DNA from: Melampsora larici-populina 98AG31
Taxonomy: Eukaryota > Basidiomycota > Pucciniomycetes > Pucciniales > Melampsoraceae
DNA: 64,000 bases
Assembly (NCBI RefSeq): GCF_000204055.1
Contig: NW_006768813.1
Coordinates: forward strand, 1,939 to 65,938
Direction of reading: 5' to 3'
In this document: one piece after another, positions 1 through 11,504 of the stretch
Position numbering within the stretch: position 1 is the stretch's first letter
Layout: every line of letters starts with the position of its first letter
The notes under the pieces: model-generated
Seen by the model: the letters and a program-made list of their open reading frames with translations, nothing else
Told to the model about the DNA's origin: nothing
Database searches by the model: none
Made by a program: the position numbers and the translations under genes

Positions 1-1875
1 AAGCTAATTGACACAGCCACTCGTGTACATATGCGTGAAAGACGCTAGTACCAAATTTGAGCCGGCCTTCACCTCTTGCTTTAGCAAATTGTTTGCGCTT
101 GGTTATGCAAATAAACAATAAGAGACAACACGAGCACAAAAGTACGACCAAGGTCTGAGCAGACATACCTTGAGGATTTCCTTTTCAATATTACACCCTA
201 TATCGTAGAGCAAACCAACTTTATTCGCACCCAATCCTCGGTTATCAGTCACCTCCAACAACCATTCCACCAACGCAAGAGCAAAACAACTCCTACAGAA
301 AGCAAAATTGATCAGTTTACCTTTGAATGCACTTTGCAAAAAGACCATCGGGGTACTTTTCACCACTTTGTTTTATGTTTGCAAATTTTAAAACATGATC
401 GTGGCGACACGCCATGCCGAGCAAGCCCGTATCATCATTTCCGCTCCAATGATTTTTGTCCCGCACATCATCAGCTGCGGTGTGTTGCGCTGTACAAGGA
501 TCCTACCAGGGATAAAAGAGATCAGAAAAAATTAGGATTCTGGAACGTGGAATTGATTTCTGGATATCAGGCCTGGGGATGTACCACATATTCATGGTCT
601 TTTTTTGATTTAGGACCAGTCTTCTGTATGAGTTCAGCCATCGATTCGACCTTTTCTGGTTTGATGAAGAGTTCCGGCGTTTCGGGATTGAGTCCAGGGA
701 TAGGTACACTCGCAGCAAGATGCCTTCTATGCTGAAAATTGCCATCGCAGCAGCATATGAAGTCGGGCTCGAATGCTTCTGTTTTGGCATCAGGAGCAGG
801 TGGTCCAAAGCACCGTGGACAGTTGGCCGCGAGTTTGTCTAACTCATTGAGTTTCAGTAGAATAAGCTCCCGTTTTCGAACAGCCGTTATCAGCCTTCGA
901 TATGCATCTGCTGCTGCACTCAGGGGTTTTCTCCACTCCCGAGCCTTGGTCAAGAAAGTGTACAGCAGTTAGATGATAGATCATAAATATCCATACCTCA
1001 GATGAATTGGTCCACTCACCTGATTGGTTCTTTTGGAGGTAATCACTGGGCAAAACCCGTCTAGCCACTCATCTAGAGCCAGGGCAAACGGCTCAGTCCG
1101 GACACAGCAGTACTTCCAGAGGATATGATGTATGCGAAGCAAACCCAAACTGAATGCTGTCCTAGGGTGTACAGGCGAAGCTCCCATATAACCCATTTGG
1201 ATTAATCTACCTTGGTCACTTTGACAGGCACAAAAATTGATGGCTCGCTGGGTTCGGGCTGTTCTCATTACGACAGTCAACATCTACTTGAAGTTGAGAG
1301 CTGAAGGCAATGACATTGATTAACTCACATGAAACATCAAGCAAGTCCACTAATCGTATACTACGGTCCTTCCCTCGGCATTCACATGGAGGCTTAGCAT
1401 CACGCAGAGCTTCACTTGGATTGCACCAGTTCGCGGTACGATCTCGGCAGGCCAAAAATATTGGGAGGTTCAGCTGGTACTGTCGTATCCAGCGTTTTTC
1501 TTGTTCCAGCCTTCGAGCCTGAGCATACGAACTGTTGAGCAACGTGACTAGGGGATCTTCCTCTTTGACTACCATGTCGTCGCCATGGATCGGCTCGTCT
1601 ATGTCCATCCAGCCGCCTGAGTCCTCTTGCGTCGGTGGGCCGAAGTTATCATCGTGAGTATCATCCAGTGTTAAGTCATTGTCTCCGGTATTTTTGTTGC
1701 GAGGAGCAAAAGTTCCGTCGGACAAAGATGATTGTCCAAGCAAGCTTTGGAGTCGACGCTTAGTTTCCTTTAGTTCTGTCTTTCTGCGGTCGTGTACAAG
1801 CTTTTGAAGGTCAGTTGCGTTTTTAGGAAGTTTGCCAACACCCTTGAAAGAGGGGGCTTTTCGTTTTCCGGCCAT
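1..1875 (-). CDS. KDZ-superfamily transposase, 3' part beyond the window
   Basis: The gene reads leftward from an ATG at 1875 and is still open at base 1. Splice sites and phase give exons 1336-1875, 1020-1283, 944-585, 502-321, 292-169 and 97-<1, every junction keeping frame. The second exon has the conserved block around MGYMGASPVHPRTAF and EPFALALDEWLD. The third has REWRKPLSAAADAYR, a CPRC pair and CDGNFQHRRH. Later exons carry DTGLLGMACRHDH, VGLLYDIGCN and GTSVFHAYVHEW. These match the KDZ (Kyakuja-Dileera-Zisupton) DDE transposases common in basidiomycetes. DGNFQHR and YDIGC likely contain two of the catalytic acidic residues; I cannot assign them firmly. No stop or frameshift appears in the visible exons, so the copy may be intact. 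No terminal repeat of this element was recognised. Confidence 0.88.
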
Positions 1876-2195
1876 GATCGAAGATCAAAGGATATGTGAA
1901 AGTATTGAAAGACCGTTTTGTCCACTAACTGTTTGGATTCACTGTTTTGATTGATCAGCCTCCACAATATTTCATAAAAAATTTGCCATTCCTGTCTGAT
2001 CTCAGCCTAAAGCAAGCTATGTCCCCTGTCATTCTTCCCAATTAGGATACATCAATACAGAGGCTGTTTCTGAAAAGATCTTCGCCTCTCCCATTCTGTC
2101 GGGTCCAATTGATTACATAGGAAACTGTGTTCCTCATCTGATACCTGATATCTTACCTGAATGAATGATATAACTCGGTGATTTTCTTATCCTGA

Positions 2196-2411
2196 ATCAA
2201 GCCATTTAACTGGTACTACCGCTTAACTTTGAGGTACAGGTGAGGATGAAAACTTGCGGACAAATGTCCTTAACCTTTTCAAGGGTCCTGATCCGGTTTT
2301 GTGATCAAGCCATTTAACTGGTACTACCGCTTAACTTTGAGGTAAAGGTGAAGATGAAAACTTGTGGACAAATGTCCTTAACCTTTTCAAGGGTCCTGAT
2401 CCTTTTTTGTG
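2196..2411. repeat. Tandem duplication, 108-bp period, two copies
   Basis: The segment beginning ATCAAGCCATTTAACTGG at 2196 is repeated from 2304 with only a few substitutions. A third copy starts and breaks off at about 2412. Confidence 0.9.
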
Positions 2412-3166
2412 ATCAACAATGGTCTTTGTTTTGTATAGCCTGTGTTCACAAACACAATGTCTCAGACAATCTGTACCTTGTTTACCTATTAATCAATTGT
2501 GATCAATTGATTTTTCTGTTCATGGGATAAGTCAGTAGTTTTTTCTGATCATGGTATAAACCATGATACAAAGCATTTGGTATTTGGCCAAACGGGTGCT
2601 CAAGTCTAAGTAATGGTCTTGGGCATTTCTTGCGCAAGCATGCACACACACCACAAAGTATTCTTGGTCAGGTTTGCTGACTTTCAACTCCTCAATCAAA
2701 ATAGATTTGCTGTTTGATAGATGAAACTAACTGTCTGGTTTTTCATCTTATCATTGACCAGTAAGATGATGCAAGCCATAACTATTGTTCATCTTCCTAC
2801 TGGACAGTAAAATGTATAACTTGACCATATATGATTTGATTGTTCAATAATAAGATTATCTCAGCATGCCAAGTTATATACAATATTGTTAAAAGCCCTT
2901 ACCTTTACCCATGTTGTACTTTCAAACTACTTGAAATGATGGCTGTTTGGTTGGGTATTTAAATCATTATGATGTTGTTATATCTTCATCCGATTAACAT
3001 CAGACATTCCAATGATATATGTGACACGACTCTCAGACTCAGTTATATAACTTTGATGCGCAACCCGCCTTTGAATGGGCATTTCATTCAATCTACTACT
3101 TATAATCAAGTGTTTGAATTTTCCAGAAAGTTGAAAAACTTGTAATGAACGAATTGTTTTGATTTC

Positions 3167-3619
3167 TCTCACTTGTCAGTTTTGGTTAATAATTTGAAGG
3201 GTGACTTGCAATCAACAACATATAATCCTAGCCGGCTTTGTTGAGATTGTTTTTTTAGTTGTGCATATTTCGGGGGTAAAGATGTATTTGTTTTTGCTCA
3301 TTGATATAATCATATTCACCTCAATCATTAGAAAAACAACTGTTAATAACATAGTTGTTGGAATATTTGGCCTATTATAGTTAGTCAGTAGTAATGTTGA
3401 AAAGACGACAACATTACAGTCTTTACAGTTGGCTGACTTGAGTCCGCCAAAGTGCAGTTCTCTCACTTGTCAGTTCTGGTTAATAATTGGAAGTGTGACT
3501 TGCAATCAACAACATATAATCCTCGCCGTCTTTGTTGAATTTTTTTTTTAGTTGTGCATATTTCGGGGGTAAAGATGTATTTGTTTTTGCTCATTGATAT
3601 AATCATATTCACCTCAATC
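3167..3619. repeat. Direct duplication of about 160 bp, copies 294 bp apart
   Basis: The block starting TCTCACTTGTCAGTT at 3167 recurs at 3461. The copies share TGACTTGCAATCAACAAC and TTTCGGGGGTAAAGATG and end near CACCTCAATCA. Their differences are mainly substitutions and a poly-T length change. Confidence 0.88.
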
Positions 3620-4149
3620 AGCCATAAAATTGAATGATTTTCCTCTAATGGTCAGGGCAGTGGTGATAGCTGATTTATTTTGCATGAAAACCTACAAATT
3701 ATAAATGCTTGTGCTCATATCACCCTTCTTTGGTAAACTTTTCCAGCTACCTTGTTCTACGGAGAGCTAGACAAGAGGCCCTTTAAAAATTGGGGGAGTT
3801 CTTTCAGTCTTTCACGATTAAATTATCAAACTCAACGAGGAAAGTCAAAATGAGATGCGCACAGTTGATCACTTATAACTCGTACTATCACCTGTGAAGG
3901 ATGAAGATTGCTATGTGTTTTTCGGGAGTCCACTTTCCCACTTTCAAGTGACAAGCTTAACAAATTTTTCGCATTCCAAGTTGAACAACTACCCAGAGTA
4001 ACTATCCAGTTGTAGAGATTGAATTGATTATCCAAAGTTGAATCACAACTATTCGCTTGCTGATAGATACATCTACTAATCACACAACACAAAAAAAGCA
4101 AAGGAACAAAGAACCAAGACAAAAAAACAATAACAGTTACAGTAACAAA

Positions 4150-5681
4150 TCATGCAGTCTTGTGTTTGATGCGACCACTAGATCGAGCTGCACGTGGACT
4201 TCTTTGGGCTCTTGAACGAGTGGTCCGAGACACGGTCATCTCTTCAGCTTGAGGATGCGAATCCTTAGACTTAGCCAGTTTCTTATTCTGAGTAGCTCGT
4301 CCTTTGCTCGCAGTCCTTGATACTGTACGCTTGGTCTGTATATTTATCCAAAGAGAAAATCCATTAATTTCAAGTCATTTATGTATATATATAGCTAGAA
4401 AGACCACCTTGGAAGGCTCGATTCTGTTTTCGACTTTCTCCATATTTCTTTCTGCTTGATCCACTGAGAGCTCACCAGCTTTTTCATTCGCATCCATCTT
4501 TGCTTGGACCAAGGTGTTTTTGTTGGTTTTTTCCTCATCTGCTTCACGTTGAGCCCGGTTTTCTTTGTCCAGTTGAGCTTGATCATTGACCAGGAGTCCA
4601 TTATCTGGAGAGGTCTGTATAGTTGGAAAGTCGGTGAGACAGGAGGTTTGGGGCTTACTGTTGGTAAAGATGTATTCTTACAGGATTGTTACACTCAATT
4701 ACACCCTCGCTACCGCTTTCATCCAAAGCATTCAAAAATTTGAGCGCTAGGTCCTATAAAACAAGTCAAATTCAGCACATGCAATTCATCTGAAGGCTGG
4801 GTTGATGCTTACAAGTTCTTCTTCATCAAGAGAAGCATCCTTGACCATGAGAGGACTCTACAATTCATAGTTGTTTGTCAGCCAAAAATTCAAAAGTTCA
4901 CAAACAAAAATTGGCTTGAAAATCTCACTGTAATCGAGTGCATGGCACTGCGCTGATCTATAATTTTGTTGACCTCCTCCAATACAATAATCTGCCTTCT
5001 TGGTGATAGTTGTTGAATGCGGGTTGCGCAACTGTGGATCTCCGGTGGATAAACTATGGTAGGGAGTGTCTGTTGACCAGATTAAAACAAATGGAACAAA
5101 GTGAGAAGTTGGTAAAAAACACTCACTACAGAATTTTGGTTTTCCTCTGTGTCCGCTGGTCCATGATCGTGGGTTTCCGGCGGATGAACTATAGTAGGGT
5201 GTGTCTGTTGACCAAATTAAAAGAGATGGCAAAATGTGAGAAGAAGTCGGTGAAAATAACTTACTACAGATTTTGGGTTAGCTATTGTGTCCGCCGGTCC
5301 ATGATTGTGACCAACTCGAACATGGTGAAGAACCCAGGTGTTAGTAGTCTCATCAAGCTTGGCGGTCAGACGGAAAGGGCACTGAATCTTGATGGACCGG
5401 GTGACATGTGGTTTTTCTGATTCGGTAGAGCAAGGTGGAGTGTTGCTGTCGATCTGCTTGATTTTGGGACGGGCTGGATTTCCGCCTTGATGACAGTCAT
5501 AATGACACAATTTGCAGGTCGCGTCATGTGTAGAGTGTGAGATCGTGATTTTGTAGCCGTGTCGTATTACAAACTCCTTAACGTAATTGTCCATCGTCTT
5601 TCGGTCTGTTTTGGGATCTGTGACAACCTTGACCTTGATCTTTGGTGGAACAGGCATAACTATCCAAAGGGGACACGCCAT
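4150..5681 (-). CDS. FAR1-type (WRKY/GCM1-like) zinc-finger protein, seven exons
   Basis: Seven exons (5681-5265, 5204-5127, 5069-4929, 4857-4813, 4753-4682, 4614-4408, 4335-4150) are each a multiple of three long and join in phase 0, giving 381 residues. Exon 1 holds a FAR1-like DNA-binding domain: CKLCHYDCHQGG, then CPFRLTAKLD, a tryptophan and VRVGHNHGP. This is the C-C-H-H arrangement of the finger at the start of FAR1 and Mutator-type transposases. No transposase domain follows. Exons 2 and 3 are short, and exon 2 is a duplication (see findings). Exons 5-6 are rich in Asp, Glu, Gln and Lys and probably coiled-coil. Exon 7 is a basic Ser/Arg/Lys tail. It is likely a nuclear DNA-binding protein, perhaps derived from a Mutator-like element. 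ATG 5681 was taken; an in-frame ATG at about 5657 is also possible. Confidence 0.8.
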
Positions 5682-5689
5682 ATAAATGA

Positions 5690-5850
5690 AATGGTGCTGG
5701 GTAGTTGTGTGGCGATGTGTTCCAGATAAGGTTGATTGGATGGGTGACTGATTGATCGGTCGACCGTGGACTGGTTGGTGATGAACTCGTGAATGGTGAG
5801 CTGGTGATGAAAGGTGAACACAAGTTGATGAATCACTCGGTCTTGGTGAA
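5690..5850. repeat. GGTGA-rich imperfect short repeat upstream of the FAR1-type gene
   Basis: GGTGA and TGGTGATG motifs recur every 10-15 bases on the plus strand just upstream of the minus-strand start codon. A similar but longer repeat precedes the pseudogene at 6289-8054. Confidence 0.55.
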
Positions 5851-5901
5851 TGTGGGAAATCCCCAACCCGACCCTTGATCAGGCTTGGGTCGGGGCTTTC
5901 T

Positions 5902-5944
5902 CAAGTCGAGGCTGCTTGAAGCACTTCCATGCAGCCTCGACTTG
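5902..5944. repeat. Perfect inverted repeat, 14-bp arms
   Basis: CAAGTCGAGGCTGC at 5902-5915 faces GCAGCCTCGACTTG at 5931-5944 across a 15-base loop. It lies in a GC-rich island (about 5870-6000) between two minus-strand genes and may be the core of a fold-back element. Confidence 0.8.
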
Positions 5945-6288
5945 GGCTTAGCCTCGGGTCGTGGCTCTACTTGCCCCGAGGCTTTCCAGCGCTTGACTCA
6001 AGCCTGAAATCTCAAATTTGCTTACTCCTCACGGTGTTTGACCCATATCTTCAAACAGTTTGTATACTTCTTCAGCTGTATAGTATGATTTCAATTTGAA
6101 ATGACTAAGTGAATGACCTACTATGTATCAGTATAAAAGGAGGAAAACAAGATTTGACAAAAATGAAACGGTCTTTCGATTGTATAACAGGTAACAGAAA
6201 TTTTATTGTATGTTTTCAGTGGCTTTGAGATATCACGGTAAAACAAAAAAAATTATAATGCGCGGCTTCATTACAAATCGGGAGATTA

Positions 6289-8054
6289 TCACACAGAGGC
6301 AGAGGCTTGGGGTGGACTTGCCAGGATGACTGTATAGCGTAAATCGGCAATCTCTTTCAGCCATAGTCGAACCTGTTGAACACTCATGTTCCCTGGTGCA
6401 GCGCCTTTCTCGAGCACTGCATCGGTGATTTGGCAGTCTTGAGTGCGATGAACCTGGAGCCGTACTCCTTGAAGAAATTTCTTTGCTGCTAATAACGAGT
6501 CGCATCTTGGCCCTTTAGGGTGAATATCAACTCCTGGTCGGGGTGGGTAAGGAAGTTGGGTTTCTGAATTATCAAGAGGAGATGCATCAGTCAGTCATTT
6601 TGTTTGAAAAAAACTTAAAGAAAACTCTACTGACCAACCAACTGGTTGAGACGCGAGGTTAGCTCAGTGCGCAATCGGGTTTGCTCCTTGGCAGCAGGAG
6701 GTCTGATTTTTGTCTCTTTTTTTTTGTGAAAACATCCCGCGGGCATTGAGTGGCCTCCTTGGCAAAATTTTTGAGTAGATGATGCTCAGATTGGACCAAC
6801 TGTGCCCATCGATCACATGACGTGTATTCGTCCATCCAGAGAGCTTTGGCGAGTTTTGTCCGTGGGTTGAAAGAGGAGACAAGCAGATGGAATTCGATGT
6901 CAAACTGAGTGTGCAGCGCATGAAGCTTCATATGAAGGTTAGTGACGGAGATCTTCAGCAAATGACCAGTCATTAGCTTACTTGTTTGACCACACCGCTA
7001 ACCTCAAGACGACCTTTTTTTTCTCACTCTGTGCACTCTGTGGCATGCCAAGAGATCGACGTTCGAAGTGGCGTTTTACCTTATTCATATTGACTAGCTC
7101 TCAGAATATAGGGACATAGGAAGTTATATTGGAGGGGTTGAGGGGGTCTTCATCGAGATCTTCTTGTGAACTCTCTTCTGTTGAACGAGGAACACTATCC
7201 GGCTCTAATACGGCCTCGGCCAATCGTTTGAAAAACGGCGGATTGAATATTGCTTTTTGTCAAATATTGAGATTGGTCCATGTATTCCCAATGACTTTGT
7301 TTTGTGGTGCGAAGCCGGGACGGGTGTTGCGAGCTGGCACTGGTAACATCATTGGGTTAGTCATGATTTGTAGCATATGGAATTGAGGTAGATAACCTTA
7401 CTAGCTGTTTCTTGTGTGTTCTTCTTACTGTATGCTCGGTAGGTATCATACAATGTGGTAGCGCGTTGGCTAGGTCCAAGGAACCTAGACAAATGATTAT
7501 GAATATAAGGTCTTGAGTTATTCATGTGGATGGCTTGACAAACGACTTACAGAGCTGCCTTCAAGGTGGGATAGCTGATCTGTCCAGCCAGACTCAGCAT
7601 CTTGAGTGAACGTTGGAAGTTGTCCTGTAGAGCTTGAGCTTCCAGGAGGATCTTGGCTGAAGGCCGGTTGTTTGAGCCAATCTTGCGGCTGGCAAGTACT
7701 TTTTCTAAATAAGCATCAGTCCAATCAACACCTAAAGTTGCATAGTTTGCTAAAGTGGGAAGTACGACGTTGGCGACAGTGAGGTCTTCTTTGTCTTGCT
7801 GGTTGTCTTCATCGGTATCATCCCCTTCATTGCTGTCTTCAGAAGTATCTTCATCTTCTCTATCGGTGCTATGGTCTGTGAACACGTTCATAAAAGTATG
7901 ATGATAGTGTGAGTCGTTTTGAAGTTTTGGTGGTGAAGATTCAGTTCTGTTAAAACTCACCTGGAGATTCCTGGTCGCGACGCTGACGACGAGATCGCCG
8001 AGGTCTTGTTTGGGTGCCTGTGGCCTTCTTCAAACGCTTCTGAGCTGACGGCAT
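6289..8054 (-). pseudogene. Decayed rust-type gene of unknown function
   Basis: Exons 8054-7961, 7875-7551, 7484-7402, 7339-6982, 6952-6635 and 6563-6289 can be joined with good splice sites. The product starts with a basic segment (MPSAQKRLKK), then an acidic stretch, then conserved-looking blocks such as GVDWTDAYLEKVLASR, RPGFAPQNKVIGNTW and KFLQGVRLQVHRT. I do not recognise a domain. The reading frame is broken four times. Two in-frame TGA codons lie in the fourth exon, after NTWTNLNI and after TSYVPIF. Single-base frameshifts lie in a run of 8 A (7015-7022) and a run of 9 A (6717-6725), after which the frame resumes as KIRPPAAKEQTRLRTEL. Neighbouring genes give no hint of function. The homopolymer breaks could be sequence errors; the TGA codons are less easily explained that way. 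Confidence 0.65.
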
Positions 8055-8223
8055 TTGACGTATATCAAGGGTGTTGAATGCCAAAGAGTCGATTTGGGTG
8101 ATGGTGGAGCCTGGAAGGGCTTGAGTTGTTGAGCAGGGAGATACGAAATCGGGTGGTGATGTGGAAGGTACGTATTGTCTTATACTACAGCTGGTGAGGT
8201 TAATGATGGGCTGGTGATGTTTG

Positions 8224-8480
8224 TCAAGAGGTGGTGAGTTTTTGTTTAGGTGGTGAGTTTTCGTTTAGGTGGTGAGTTTTTGTTTAGGTGGTGAGGTGTG
8301 TCGAGAGGTGGTGGGTTTCTGTTTAGGTGGTGAGGTTGCTGGTGAGGTAGTGGGTTTCTGTTTAGGTGGTGAGATTACCGGTGAGGTGGTGAGTTTTCTT
8401 TGGGTGGTGAGGTTGCTGGTGAGGTGGTGGGCTAGGCATTTAGTCGAAGCGGTGGTACGTGGTGGTGAGCTGGTGAAGTG
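8224..8480. repeat. G-rich tandem repeat (GTTTAGGTGGTGAG units)
   Basis: About ten imperfect units built on GGTGGTGAG, often with GTTTAG spacers, lie 170-430 bp upstream of the minus-strand start at 8054. The frame open through it at 8269-8658 is a consequence of the repeat. Confidence 0.8.
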
Positions 8481-9348
8481 GGTAGGGGGGTATATGATGA
8501 AATGGGACTTAGAGAAAAAAAAACTGCGAGAGCTGCAGCTCTCCGGCTACTCGGCTACACAGGGGCGTTTCGGACACTCTCCGTACATACAGCTTCTTTC
8601 TTCTTCGGATAGTGTCCGAGTCATCAGGTGGACACAGGTGGCAGACTCAGGGATATGATACCAAAAGAGTTTGGATTATGTTGTTCTTTCAAGTTATAAG
8701 GTCCACCACTTAACATTCTTGGGCTGGTGAGAGAAGCTCAACACGTGTGGAAAATCTAGATTTTGATTGAATCCCTGCTAAGGCACTTAAACAGCAGTTG
8801 CATTTGGGGGGGGCAACTCGAGTGAAGCTTTGATAAATCATGTCACAATGTTCAAAGAAGATGGGTCTGCCAGGTTTACAAGTGTTCATGGCCATATGAA
8901 AGCACTGAGGAAAGGCTAGCGAAGGATAGTCTCTGACTCTCGGTTTTGTCTCGTTCGTATAATATAATAAAAATACTTTTGATTTCATTCTCAACATTTC
9001 AAAACAAGGACAAACAAGTTCAAGGTGAACAAAGAGAGTAGAGGAACAACTGATAAATAAGAAACATTATATAGATTCTAAAGAATGTAGCGATTTTAAT
9101 AACAAAGTTTGCCTTGTAAGAGACAAATCCTAAAAAGGTGGTCCAGGGAGAGGAAGGGGAAAAGAATGCACTGAATTCGATCAAAGATGGTTGTTTTAAT
9201 GTTGAAATGTCCGACTGTGGCGGTTGTTGGCGAAAGTAAAGGAGATGAAGTACACGTCGAAGGCATGTGTCTGATTCGCTTGAAACGTTACCGGGTGTGA
9301 AAGTGATCGCTAGGTCAACTCAAGAGCGAGTTGATAAGTGGATTCTTT
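8481..9348. other. Intergenic, nothing recognised
   Basis: No gene is supported on either strand. It probably includes the 3' untranslated region of the glycosyltransferase gene ending at 9349. Confidence 0.5.
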
Positions 9349-11504
9349 TCAATTTGTTCCAGGCGGGAAGATACTATAGGCTTCATCGAAAGAGCTCTTT
9401 TCTGATCGCGGTCGAGCGTCCCATACCAAATCAATGACTTCTCCTTCCTGGTTAATGTGCGACATGATAGCCACATCTGGCTGGACGTTCAAATTTTCCG
9501 GTTCGGATGAGGACGTCTTGAGATCGTACAGGTAGTATGTGCGACGCTGCCTGGTTTCCAGTAACGCTGGGCGAGTTTCGGAGGTAAGCTTGTTGCCGGC
9601 GAAGGTCATCTCGACCTTGTCCAAGTCGGATACCTTGACTTGGGCAGTACCAGAGACAGTGATCGAGTATCCGAGGGAAATCACAACTCCGTCTGTCTCG
9701 GCTTTGCCTTGCGGTTTGACTCCCCAAACGTATCGCCGTGTCCAATTGTCAGTCGCCACAGCGCGAGCTGCGTTTCCAAGCAAGCTGGCAAGGAGGGATG
9801 GGTCTTTGAGTGTATGGGGATGTGAACGAGGTTGGAGCTGGAACCAGGATCGCCAGTGATGGAGAGAAGTGAAACGCCATCCGGCCTGGAAGATACCATG
9901 TCCTTCATCTTGAATATCTAGTTGATGTAGGGTCGGTTCACGGCTGACAACTTGTTGTACGTCGCGTCGCATTAGCATTGCAGCGCATTTTGTAATCATT
10001 CCATCACCTGTGTATGTAATGTTGATTAGAAATGATGGCAATGGAGGGAGACTTGAAAAGATCGCAAGCCAGGCAGTAAAAAGCAAGATTGAAAACAACT
10101 TACCACCAAATTCCTTAGCAAACAGTGAGATGCAGCTGTCGAACGCGCCAGGCTCGTTCATTTGTTGCACTAAGCCTCTGGAGAGAAAAATGCCTGCCCC
10201 ACCAAAAGCGATATTTCCGAAGTGTTTCTGTTGCCCCTCTGACTCGCTGAGACTTCCAATGACATGCATTTCGAACGGGTCGTATTTGGAAAGCATGCGT
10301 GCCACGGAATCAAGTGAGAGGAAATATGTATCGTCATCCCTTGAGAACGGAAAACTAGAAGTTAGTGGGATGTGCGGTGATGAAAAGATGACTTCCAGTT
10401 GAAAACTTACGCCAATGTGAACCATTGAGTAATCGGTGCGCCTAAAGCCTCACGCTGAACAGACTCTCGCCACATCTCTTGTACGAGGTTCATGTAGCGG
10501 ACCTCGTAACGTTCAGCAGCAAGCTCCTTGATCTTCAAGTCCATACCAGCACCTTGAGCGGCGTTTTGAACCTCCCAGGCCTGATCGAGCTCAGCAAGAG
10601 GCGGTGTTAAAACAAGCGCAGATGCAGTAGAACGGCGGAGGGGTGGAATCGAAGATGGACGCCAGCGGTATGCGCGCTCAAGTTGAACATTGCTTGGCAG
10701 AGAAGAAGGTAACCATTCACTCCATCGGGGCAAGAATTCGAGCGCACGTTGAGGAGTGGTTGCGAAGCCAAACATGAATTCGGAATAACCGCGTCGCTGC
10801 CAAAGGGCAACCTCTTGACTTGAGTGTTGAGATGCGGATTTGCAACCGGTGTCTTCACCACTACCAAGTACAGATTGGCGAAGCTTGTGCAGCCGCGCCG
10901 TGAGGTCCTCTGTGAATCGTCTTGTTTTTTTCCCGGGAGGACTGCGCACGGCTGGGATCCGACTGACGAGAGCGCTGGCAGGAACGTAGTAAACCGGGCA
11001 AAGTGCTTTGGCGGTCATGTTGGTGTTGAATCTTGCTGGACGGCGATCACGGCGCTCCTGCTCGCTTTGACTCATAAAGGGCAAGAACCCTAATGGACTT
11101 TGATCTGTTTGAATTGCGGAATCCTTTGGGCCAAGAAAGACAGTACGACTTCGCGTGTCGTCGACGTCCCAAGGTTCTAGTCCCTGTCCAATAGGAATAA
11201 GGATGGCAGTAGCGCGTCGTCCAGGACCGGCGGGAGGGCAAAAGTCTTGATCATCGATTGGCTTGGGCGGTCGAGCTGGCAGCGGCTTCTGGAACCGTAA
11301 ATGAGCACCACCCAGAGTAGAAATCAGGTTTTGAGGCAAACAGCTTCCCCAATCTTGTAAGGCGTCGGCTCCTGAGCGGATCAAGACCCGGGGATCCAGG
11401 GTCTTGAGGGTTTCCAGAGGAGTAGAGTTTGGGCGATTGAGATGAAAAAGTACGACAATTGAGATAGCGGTCAGGATGGCGATTGGAAAAGTTCTAGAAA
11501 ACAT
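9349..11504 (-). CDS. Glycosyltransferase family 31 (Fringe/DUF604-like), type II membrane protein
   Basis: Three exons (11504-10411, 10339-10104, 10007-9349) join in frame to 662 residues. Residues about 7-23 (FPIAILTAISIVVLFHL) form one membrane anchor, so the enzyme should sit in the Golgi with its catalytic domain in the lumen. A Pro/Arg-rich stem follows. The DxD motif appears as ADDDTYFLSLDSV, with DDD at residues 366-368, spanning the first splice junction. It is followed by GNIAFGGAGIFLSRGL and DGMITKCAAML, the usual order in Fringe-like GT31 enzymes. Such enzymes transfer a sugar from a nucleotide sugar; donor and acceptor cannot be read here. The C-terminal 200 residues resemble the beta-rich extension of fungal members. 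No neighbour suggests a pathway, and no defect is seen. Confidence 0.88.

Larger units (their letters stand above)
1876..4149. other. Intergenic, AT-rich, with two local duplications
   Basis: No convincing gene is visible on either strand. Apart from the two sequence duplications listed separately (2196-2411 and 3167-3619) I see nothing assignable. The long minus-strand reading frame at 3832-4122 lacks an ATG. Confidence 0.5.

Noticed and set aside
3832..4122. A 96-residue minus-strand frame with a hydrophobic start, resembling a secreted protein
   Set aside because: It has no ATG (it begins at TTG) and no supporting splice site or promoter.
4858..5232. Frame running through the introns of the FAR1-type gene
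   Set aside because: The phase-0 exon model explains this region fully; the frame crosses clear introns.
8269..8658. Gly/Val-rich open frame
   Set aside because: Produced by the GGTGGTGAG repeat; no gene-like context.
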